Shown here: positions 1 to 5,014 of the stretch, one piece after another
Numbering within the stretch: position 1 is the first letter of the stretch
How the letters are laid out: the number at the start of each line of letters is the position of its first letter
NCBI GenBank assembly: GCA_903933995.1
Contig: CAIZMD010000372.1
Span: 1-6,231, forward strand
Length of the DNA: 6,231 nucleotides
Source: an uncultured Bacteroidota bacterium
Lineage (GTDB): Bacteria; Bacteroidota; Bacteroidia; Chitinophagales; Chitinophagaceae
Direction of reading: 5' to 3'
Notes under the pieces: generated by a model
Database searches by the model: none
What the model saw: only the letters and a program-made list of their open reading frames with translations
What the model was told of the DNA's origin: nothing
Position numbers and translations under genes: made by a program

Positions 1-651
1 AAACCAGTAGGCAAAAATTTGGCAACCCACTCCTACCAATAAACCGGTATAGATTTCTTTATTGGTATGGTCACTTACTAAAAATCTGGCTGTACAGACT
101 AGTCCAGCTAATAAAATAGCTACACTGATTAAGCCACCCATGGGAGTATTATAATGCATAGAGAATAACACAATTGCAGCGGCAGCTCCCCCAATACCCA
201 TTCCGTGTAAGCTAATTTTGAAATAATTATTCAGGATTAATCCAAAAACGGTTGACAGAAAAATACCCATGAAAAAGAATTTCAAAACAATCGGCTGGTC
301 TTGAAAATTGCGGCTTAAATAATACATCCACCAGTAAAAAAACATACTGATTACATAGGGTACAATCCGCTCTTTTTGGGTGCGCAGAAAAATGCTATTA
401 CTAAAACCCAATCTCCACAAAAGAAATACAGCAAATGCTGGAAAAAAAGCGGTTAGCCAAAACACCCCAAAAAAACGCATTTTCAATTGCCATTCAGTAA
501 TACCCGCAAATTCATAAGGAAACTGCCACATCAAAAACAGGAATACATAAGTAGGAATAAAGATGGGATGAAATGCATAAGAGATAAAAGAGGCTGCCCC
601 CTTCAAGCTTTTTTGCCCTAATCCTTCACTTTGAGTAATAGTTTGATCCAT
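1..651 (-). CDS. PAP2-like integral membrane protein (partial, C-terminal end outside window)
   Basis: There are 217 codons from ATG at 651 with no stop before the window edge, so the C-terminus is missing, probably only a few residues. The protein is strongly hydrophobic with about five or six membrane segments (near residues 30-45, 60-80, 98-112, 122-142, 150-166, 172-188, 200-217). The later part resembles the active site of type 2 phosphatidic acid phosphatases: S147-x-H149 (motif 2, within KISLHG) and R189-x5-H195-x3-E199 (motif 3, where the last position is usually Asp). Motif 1 (K-x6-R-P) is not clean; the candidate is K93-E-R95-I-V-P98. Known family members remove phosphate from membrane lipids or isoprenoid carriers at the membrane; the substrate here is unknown. 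The gene starts 9 nt after the rpoN stop on the same strand, so co-transcription is likely. The rpoN stop is in frame with this gene, making ATG 651 the first possible ATG. Confidence 0.72.
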   Translation of the reverse strand, partial: MDQTITQSEGLGQKSLKGAASFISYAFHPIFIPTYVFLFLMWQFPYEFAGITEWQLKMRFFGVFWLTAFFPAFAVFLLWRLGFSNSIFLRTQKERIVPYVISMFFYWWMYYLSRNFQDQPIVLKFFFMGIFLSTVFGLILNNYFKISLHGMGIGGAAAAIVLFSMHYNTPMGGLISVAILLAGLVCTARFLVSDHTNKEIYTGLLVGVGCQIFAYWF

Positions 652-660
652 GATGTTATT

Positions 661-2145
661 TTACAATTCCTTACGCAACCTTGCTACCGGCACATTAAGT
701 TGTTCGCGGTATTTGGCTACGGTTCTTCTGGCAATATTATACCCTTTTTCTTGAAGCATATCTGTCAACAATTCATCGCTCAGCGGTTTGTGCTTGTCTT
801 CTGACTCAATCATATTACTCAAAATCTTCTTTACTTCTCTGGTACTAACCTCTTCCCCACTGTCGGTACTGAGTGATTCTGAGAAAAAGAATTTAAGCCG
901 ATAGGTACCAAATTCGGTTTGTACAAATTTGCTATTGGCCACACGGCTTACGGTACTAATATCCAACCCGGTAATCTCTGCAATATCCTTTAAAATCATG
1001 GGGCGCATGGTAGTCTCATCTCCAGTTAAGAAAAACTCTTGTTGGTGACTGATGATGGCACTCATGGTATTAATCAGCGTTTCTTGACGCTGTTTAATCA
1101 TGTCTATAAACCATTTGGCTGAGTCTATTTTTTGCTTGATAAAGAGAACTGCTTCTTTTTGACGTTTATCAGTTTTGGATCCTTTCTCATAATCCTTGAG
1201 CATGTCTCTATATCCCTCACTTACACGCAAATCAGGTGCATTTCTTGCATTCAATGTGAGCTCAAGTCTTCCATTATTGTTCAAGACAAAAAAATCAGGA
1301 ATAATATAAGTTTCTGCCTTATTAATTTCTCCAATATTTCCACCTGGTCTTGGATTCAGTTTGATGATCTGATTAATGACTTCTTTAATTTGTTCATCAG
1401 TCAGATTCAAGTTGCGCTGAATTTTTTCGTAGTGCTTCTTGGTAAATTCTTCAAAGTATTTACTCAAAACCTGCACGGCCAATGCCACAGATTTCCCCTC
1501 TCCTAATTTTCGCTCTAACTGTAACAACAAACACTCTTGCAAGTTTCTGGCGCAAACACCGGGTGGATCAAATTGCTGAATCTCTTTAATGAGAGCCTCA
1601 ATTTCTTTTTCTTCCACCATCATACTTTGTCTAAAAGCAAGGTCATCTGCAATAGAACTCAATTCTCTTCTCAGGTATCCGTCATCGTCTAAACTACCCA
1701 CAATCTGCTCCGCAATTTTAAAACTGCGTTCGTCTAATTCCAACATCCCCAATTGGTCTATGACCATGTCATGAAAACTGGTCTCTACCCTAATTGGAAT
1801 CACTTTCTGATCATCCATTTCAGGATAATTATCATCCCTAGTTTTGTAGTCTGCAATTTCACCATCGTCATCTACAATATATTCGGTCATGTCTGCATTC
1901 TCATAATCCTCCTCACTCCCATCCATGGATTCATCGGTTGGACCCTCAAAATCATCTTGCAAATCTTCTCCAAACTCGGCTTCATGTCCTTCCTCGTCCA
2001 TTTCCAGTGCTGGATTCTCTTCTAATTCTTCCTTGATTCTTTCTTCTAAATTGGCAGTGGGCACCTGCAACAGCTTCATCAACTGTATCTGCTGGGGAGA
2101 CAGTTTTTGTAATAGTTTCTGTTGTAGGGACTGGCTTAAAGACAT
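661..2145 (-). CDS. rpoN: RNA polymerase sigma-54 factor RpoN
   Basis: This 494-residue protein has the full sigma-54 layout. Residues 1-47 are region I, rich in Gln and Leu, which contacts core polymerase and the activator. Residues 48-112 are an acidic region II (30 Asp/Glu in 65 residues, only two Lys/Arg). The core-binding domain carries LDDDGYL (152-158), DPPGVCARNLQECLL (193-207) and LNPRPG (263-268). The helix-turn-helix covers about 385-408 (LKDIAEITGLDISTVSRV). The RpoN box ARRTVAKYRE lies at 472-481 and is a perfect match to the consensus that reads the -24 promoter element. The length is normal for the family. Sigma-54 directs polymerase to -24/-12 promoters and needs an AAA+ enhancer-binding protein; no such gene is in the window. 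ATG 2145 is the only ATG after an upstream in-frame stop near 2167. No Shine-Dalgarno is evident, as is usual in Bacteroidota. Confidence 0.98.
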   Translation of the reverse strand: MSLSQSLQQKLLQKLSPQQIQLMKLLQVPTANLEERIKEELEENPALEMDEEGHEAEFGEDLQDDFEGPTDESMDGSEEDYENADMTEYIVDDDGEIADYKTRDDNYPEMDDQKVIPIRVETSFHDMVIDQLGMLELDERSFKIAEQIVGSLDDDGYLRRELSSIADDLAFRQSMMVEEKEIEALIKEIQQFDPPGVCARNLQECLLLQLERKLGEGKSVALAVQVLSKYFEEFTKKHYEKIQRNLNLTDEQIKEVINQIIKLNPRPGGNIGEINKAETYIIPDFFVLNNNGRLELTLNARNAPDLRVSEGYRDMLKDYEKGSKTDKRQKEAVLFIKQKIDSAKWFIDMIKQRQETLINTMSAIISHQQEFFLTGDETTMRPMILKDIAEITGLDISTVSRVANSKFVQTEFGTYRLKFFFSESLSTDSGEEVSTREVKKILSNMIESEDKHKPLSDELLTDMLQEKGYNIARRTVAKYREQLNVPVARLRKEL

Positions 2146-2243
2146 TGTTCCGTATTTGTTCCGCGCTTAGATTTCCTTTTATTAATAGGTAATTCTTAAC
2201 TTATTCGGCTGTAAATTTACATACAAATAAAACTAAGAAGCAC
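2146..2243. promoter_or_regulatory. Divergent intergenic region with a 12-bp perfect palindrome
   Basis: This 98-nt AT-rich spacer lies between divergent rpoN and the small secreted-protein gene and must hold both promoters. TGTAAATTTACA at 2210-2221 is a perfect palindrome. Its inner 8-mer TAAATTTA (2212-2219) differs from the Bacteroidota -7 element TAnnTTTG at one base and reads the same on both strands, so it could be a -7 box in either direction or an operator for a dimeric regulator. A second weak minus-strand candidate is TTTATTTG at the complement of 2224-2231. I see no good -33 TTTG at the expected 19-21 nt spacing for either, so promoter assignment is tentative. Confidence 0.35.
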
Positions 2244-2513
2244 TTGAAACCAATTTGTTTGTTTGTGAATTTATTGCTAATTACAGCAGGCAAAAGCCAT
2301 GCCCAGCAACTATTCCCTACAGGCAAACCCCCATTTGCAGATAGTTTAAAATATTTTTCCATTCGCAGCATTCCTCAAAATATCTATAGCAAGAACTTAG
2401 CTTTTTTCTGCAGAACAGAATTGCAATTGGAAAAGCACACAAAAATTCCTTTTCGCTTCCGATTGGGTAGCATGGAATATGTTGATGCCCTTGAAGGCAA
2501 GAAAAGACAATAA
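2244..2513 (+). CDS. Small secreted protein of unknown function (TTG start)
   Basis: The product is 89 residues. Residues 1-20 form a short signal peptide: K2, a hydrophobic core at 4-15 (ICLFVNLLLITA) and a likely cleavage after S18-H19-A20. The mature part is about 69 residues, basic, with one cysteine (C56) and the segment FFCRTELQLEKHTKIPFRFR at 54-73, followed by LGSMEYVDALEGK. This C-terminal pattern (aromatic-Phe-Cys, then Glu/Lys-rich, then P-F-R-F-R-L-G-S and a final E-G-K) resembles small hypothetical proteins I associate with Bacteroidota, which is the main reason to call it real; I know no function. The frame is open back to a stop at 2190 but has no ATG before residue 77, so TTG 2244 is the only start that keeps the signal peptide. 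It is divergent from rpoN and converges with the aminotransferase gene, 2 nt from stop to stop. Confidence 0.68.
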   Translation: MKPICLFVNLLLITAGKSHAQQLFPTGKPPFADSLKYFSIRSIPQNIYSKNLAFFCRTELQLEKHTKIPFRFRLGSMEYVDALEGKKRQ

Positions 2514-2515
2514 TC

Positions 2516-3721
2516 TTATTGTTGAGCCAATACTTTTTTAATGGCAGCTGACATTTTCTCACCTTTCTCTTTGATTTGCTCTTCTGTCCAAACCAAACTA
2601 ATGGCAGTAGAAATGCAACGGCTCATGACCGCATCGCTTGCAGGAAACTGTTGCTGCTGTAATCCAAGTAGGGCTTGTTTTTGAGGAGCACTAATCCCAT
2701 TTAAAGTAGTGGCTTCTTTTAAGTGATCCCATTTACTGATATAGTGCCAGTTGTTGACAAACCAATAGAAATTTCCGGCCATAATGCCTTGTTCTTTGAA
2801 TTCGGCAACCACTGCTTTGGTAATGGCTTCAGAGGGTAAAAACCAGCTCAAGAAACTACAGCTATCACCAGCTTCGTCAGGCACTTTTCTAAAACTGATT
2901 TCTGGAATGGCTTCTAAATACGCCCTTAGTGCTTTGTTATTTTTCTTTTGAATTGCCAAGAACCCATCCAGTTTTCTAATCTGGGCCAAACCAACTGCTG
3001 CATGCAGTTCAGAGATCCTAAAATTATACCCAATAAAAGGATGCAGGTCTGCGCCACGGTCTACACCTAAGTGGTCGTGTCCATGATCTGTGTAGCCATC
3101 ACTCTTGACAAAAATGTCTTTTTTATTGGTCATCACCACACCGCCTTCCGCACAGGTAATGGTTTTTACAAAGTCAAAAGAAAATGTACCCGCGTCACCA
3201 ATGGTACCCAAGGCCTTTCCTTTGTAAGTTCCTCCAATACTTTGACAAGCGTCTTCCAATAATATCAAACCATGTTTTTCACAGATGGCTTTCAAAGCGT
3301 CTAAATCTGCCATGCTTCCGCACATGTGCACGGGCATTACGCATTTTGTTTTGGGATTAACGGCGGCTTCCACAGCAGCTGGGCTCAAAGTAAGGGTCTC
3401 GTCAATATCTACCAAAACAGGCACAGCTCCTACGCTTAACACGGCTTCAAAACTGGCCACAAATGTGAAAGATGGCATAATTACCTCGTCTCCATATCCA
3501 ACACCAAGTGCACTTAAAGCGGTTGTGAGTGCAGCAGTACCACTGCTGGTTAGCTGTGCATAATCACATCCAAACACTTCAGTAATGGCTTTTTCTAATT
3601 CCAATGCCTTCCAGATGCCCTTTCTAGGTCCATCAAATCCATAACGCATTAAAATGCCTGTTTCCAGCACATCATTTACTTCTTTTCTTTCTTCAGCACC
3701 AAACAATTCAAAACCTGGCAT
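2516..3721 (-). CDS. DegT/DnrJ/EryC1/StrS family PLP aminotransferase, KdnA-like
   Basis: From ATG 3721 the product is 401 residues, the usual size for this fold-type I sugar aminotransferase family. The frame continues 8 codons upstream to a TTG at 3745, but MPGFELFG at the ATG matches the family N-terminus as I recall it. Visible sites: TSSGTAAL (58-65, phosphate of PLP), E156-D157-A-C-Q160 (Asp contacts the pyridine nitrogen), K186 in FVKTITCAEGG (Schiff-base lysine, present, so a transaminase rather than a ColD-type dehydratase), and GYNFRISELHAA (231-242). HMCGSMA (132-138), DHGHDH (212-217) and YWFVNNWHY (319-327) resemble Shewanella KdnA as I remember it. KdnA uses glutamate and PLP to convert 8-oxo-Kdo into 8-amino-8-deoxy-Kdo for LPS. 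Family membership is near certain; the KdnA substrate is inferred. The oxidase partner KdnB is not in the window. The gene seems monocistronic, divergent from the DsbA-like gene. Confidence 0.93.
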   Translation of the reverse strand: MPGFELFGAEERKEVNDVLETGILMRYGFDGPRKGIWKALELEKAITEVFGCDYAQLTSSGTAALTTALSALGVGYGDEVIMPSFTFVASFEAVLSVGAVPVLVDIDETLTLSPAAVEAAVNPKTKCVMPVHMCGSMADLDALKAICEKHGLILLEDACQSIGGTYKGKALGTIGDAGTFSFDFVKTITCAEGGVVMTNKKDIFVKSDGYTDHGHDHLGVDRGADLHPFIGYNFRISELHAAVGLAQIRKLDGFLAIQKKNNKALRAYLEAIPEISFRKVPDEAGDSCSFLSWFLPSEAITKAVVAEFKEQGIMAGNFYWFVNNWHYISKWDHLKEATTLNGISAPQKQALLGLQQQQFPASDAVMSRCISTAISLVWTEEQIKEKGEKMSAAIKKVLAQQ

Positions 3722-3736
3722 AGTATCAATTTTAAG

Positions 3737-3753
3737 GAACGGCAATTCCGTTC
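3737..3753. promoter_or_regulatory. Inverted repeat GAACGG-N5-CCGTTC in the aminotransferase leader
   Basis: Perfect 6-bp arms (3737-3742 and 3748-3753) flank a 5-nt spacer (CAATT on the plus strand). The repeat ends 15 nt upstream of the aminotransferase ATG. If that gene is transcribed from the -7-like box at 3772-3779, the repeat would fold as a small hairpin in the 5' leader; alternatively it is an operator in the divergent spacer. Its GC-rich arms stand out from the AT-rich surroundings. Confidence 0.35.
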
Positions 3754-3771
3754 TAGAAACGCGAAGTTAGA

Positions 3772-3779
3772 AAAATATA
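3772..3779 (-). promoter_or_regulatory. Possible -7 element for the aminotransferase gene
   Basis: On the minus strand this reads TATATTTT, one mismatch from TAnnTTTG. Transcription would begin about 45 nt before the ATG at 3721. No clear -33 TTTG is visible. The box shares two bases with the opposite-strand -7 element. Confidence 0.3.
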
Positions 3780-3785
3780 TCTTTG
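3778..3785 (+). promoter_or_regulatory. -7 promoter element of the DsbA-like gene
   Basis: TATCTTTG is a perfect match to the Bacteroidota -7 consensus TAnnTTTG. It ends only 4 nt before ATG 3790, so the transcript would start at or next to the start codon, giving a leaderless or nearly leaderless mRNA. The -33 region is poor; the nearest candidate is TTCT at 3751-3754 with a 23-nt spacer. Confidence 0.55.
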
Positions 3786-3789
3786 AACC

Positions 3790-4443
3790 ATGAATCCTAC
3801 GCTTTACTATTGTTATGATGCTTATTGCGGCTGGTGCTATGGTTTTAGCCCCGTGATTAAAAGAATTGCACTTGATTATGCCACTATCTTACCTATGGAA
3901 GTACTTTCCGGAGGCATGATACTACCTGAAACACCTGTACCTATTAGTGTAACAGCTGGCTATATTCAACAAGCTTATCAGACAGTGGAAGCCACTACAG
4001 GAATCAAATTTGGAGAAGATTATCTCTGGCATATTAATAACCCAGACAAAAGTGATTGGTTTCCCAATTCTGAAATGCCCGCTATTGCCCTCTGCATTTT
4101 TAAGGAGCAATTCCCTGAAAATCAAGTAGAATTTGCTGCACAATTGCAATATGCCCTACATTTTGAAGGCCGGGATCTTACAGATAAAGAAGCTTATAGG
4201 CATTTACTAGAAAAATGGGGTATAGATGCCGATGACTTTTATGAAAAATTAGCTAGTGAGACCTATTTAGAGCAAGCCCGCTACGAATTTCAGCTCTGCA
4301 AACAGTTGCAGGTTACCGGATTTCCCTGCGTTTTGTTGCATATGGGAGATAATAAATTCCATTTATTGGCAAGGGGTTTTACGCCTTATGAAGACCTGAA
4401 AGCCAGACTGGATATGGTTTTGAACACTGGAAATAGGCAATAA
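3790..4443 (+). CDS. DsbA family protein with CGWC motif (cytoplasmic, predicted disulfide isomerase type)
   Basis: This 217-residue thioredoxin-fold protein has the redox motif C13-G-W-C16 near the end of the first strand and the conserved cis-proline loop V175-T-G-F-P179 opposite it. The long segment between (about 40-165) is the helical insertion typical of DsbA proteins. The early CGWCYGFSP motif and overall length fit the group described as predicted protein-disulfide isomerases (COG3531-like). There is no signal peptide: the catalytic strand begins at residue 4, so the protein should act in the cytoplasm, unlike classical periplasmic DsbA. Its partner is unknown. Extra cysteines are C8, C102, C170 and C180; C180 directly follows the cis-proline. 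ATG 3790 is secure because an in-frame TGA lies at 3784-3786. The next gene follows after 63 nt and may be co-transcribed or have its own promoter. Confidence 0.9.
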   Translation: MNPTLYYCYDAYCGWCYGFSPVIKRIALDYATILPMEVLSGGMILPETPVPISVTAGYIQQAYQTVEATTGIKFGEDYLWHINNPDKSDWFPNSEMPAIALCIFKEQFPENQVEFAAQLQYALHFEGRDLTDKEAYRHLLEKWGIDADDFYEKLASETYLEQARYEFQLCKQLQVTGFPCVLLHMGDNKFHLLARGFTPYEDLKARLDMVLNTGNRQ

Positions 4444-4473
4444 AAGAATTGTAAACTGGGAGTTCCTTGTTTT

Positions 4474-4486
4474 TATCTTTACTTTG
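4474..4486 (+). promoter_or_regulatory. Possible -7 elements upstream of the DUF5606 gene
   Basis: Two overlapping one-mismatch versions of TAnnTTTG occur: TATCTTTA at 4474-4481 and TTACTTTG at 4479-4486. ATTG at 4448-4451 is a weak -33 candidate, 22 nt from the first box. Transcription would begin about 15-20 nt before ATG 4507. This suggests the gene need not depend on read-through from the DsbA-like gene, but the match is imperfect. Confidence 0.35.
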
Positions 4487-4506
4487 CAGCTCTTAAACAA
4501 TCAATA

Positions 4507-4926
4507 ATGGAGTATAGTAAACTGATTTCTATTACCGGCTTATCCGGTTTATTTGAACTAGTAGGTAGCAAAACTGATGGTGCCATTGTAAAATCACTAG
4601 ACGATAAGACAACAAAATTTGTCAGCAGCCGCGTGCATAATTTCTCTCACCTAGAGAGTATTGAAGTATATACCATTCGCGAAAATGTGAACCTGGTAGA
4701 AGTGTTTCAAGCTATGAAGAATAGTTCGGAAGCCCAACCTTCTGAAAAGGATCCTGCAGCTGTAAAAGCTTATTTTCAGAAAGTATATGCCGATATTGAC
4801 TTTGAACGTGTGTATGCCAGTGACTTGAAGAAAATGGTAAAATGGTTTGGCATTTTAACCGCAAACAATATTGACCCTGTATTGACAGAAGTGGAAGATG
4901 ATGCTGCTGAAGAAGCAGAAGCTTAA
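4507..4926 (+). CDS. DUF5606 domain-containing protein
   Basis: This 139-residue soluble protein has no signal peptide or membrane segment. The N-terminal half (1-72) begins YSKLISITGLSGLFELVGSK and continues with short beta-type segments (GAIVKSL, TKFVSS, IEVYTI), then the helix VNLVEVFQAM. A Pro/Ser/Glu-rich linker (73-83) leads to a helical part with YFQKVYADIDFERVYASDLK at 89-108, then KMVKWFGIL. The opening, the R-V-Y-x-S-D-L/I-K-K segment and the following K-W motif are those I recall for DUF5606, a conserved Bacteroidota family without assigned function. The tail (126-139) is almost entirely Glu, Asp and Ala. The length is typical. It follows the DsbA-like gene by 63 nt and is closed by a strong terminator, so the pair may form one unit. 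Confidence 0.85.
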   Translation: MEYSKLISITGLSGLFELVGSKTDGAIVKSLDDKTTKFVSSRVHNFSHLESIEVYTIRENVNLVEVFQAMKNSSEAQPSEKDPAAVKAYFQKVYADIDFERVYASDLKKMVKWFGILTANNIDPVLTEVEDDAAEEAEA

Positions 4927-4945
4927 TTCAAATACAACTACTTAG

Positions 4946-4980
4946 AAGCCGCCCACACCAGTTGGGCGGCTTTTTATTTT
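4946..4980 (+). terminator. Rho-independent terminator after the DUF5606 gene
   Basis: A perfect 10-bp stem (AAGCCGCCCA at 4946-4955, TGGGCGGCTT at 4963-4972) with a 7-nt loop is followed by a T-rich run to 4980. The GC-rich core next to the T tract makes this the clearest terminator in the window. It starts 19 nt after the DUF5606 stop and separates that unit from the GH3 gene. Confidence 0.93.
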
Positions 4981-5002
4981 CAGAATGTTTATCTTGTAGT
5001 TT

Positions 5003-5010
5003 CAACTTTG
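5003..5010 (+). promoter_or_regulatory. Possible -7 element of the GH3 gene
   Basis: CAACTTTG matches TAnnTTTG except at the first base and ends exactly 4 nt before ATG 5015, the same spacing as at the DsbA-like gene. The preceding terminator means a promoter must lie between about 4980 and 5015 if the GH3 gene is to be expressed. No convincing -33 TTTG is visible. Confidence 0.42.
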
Positions 5011-5014
5011 CTAT

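Noticed and set aside
1132..2170. Several plus-strand open frames opposite rpoN
   Set aside because: Their products are low-complexity Ser- and Ile-rich strings with no recognisable domain, and rpoN on the other strand is complete and conserved throughout.
2317..2562. Minus-strand open frame across the convergent junction
   Set aside because: It overlaps two better supported genes and its product has no recognisable pattern.
3071..3563. Plus-strand open frames opposite the aminotransferase
   Set aside because: They are antisense to the conserved PLP-binding core and show no coding character of their own.
3722..3745. Eight-codon N-terminal extension of the aminotransferase from TTG 3745
   Set aside because: The ATG at 3721 starts exactly at the family N-terminus MPGFELFG, and the extension would read through the inverted repeat.
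3922..4149. Minus-strand open frame opposite the DsbA-like gene
   Set aside because: It lies wholly within a well supported gene and its product resembles nothing known to me.
4644..4658. Short inverted repeat CTCTC/GAGAG in the DUF5606 gene
   Set aside because: It is only 5 bp per arm, in coding sequence and without a T tract.
4848..4862. Sigma-54-like -24/-12 sequence (GG-N10-GC) inside the DUF5606 gene
   Set aside because: It lies in the coding sequence, has several mismatches around the GC, and no gene starts at a fitting distance on that strand. Chance occurrence is likely.
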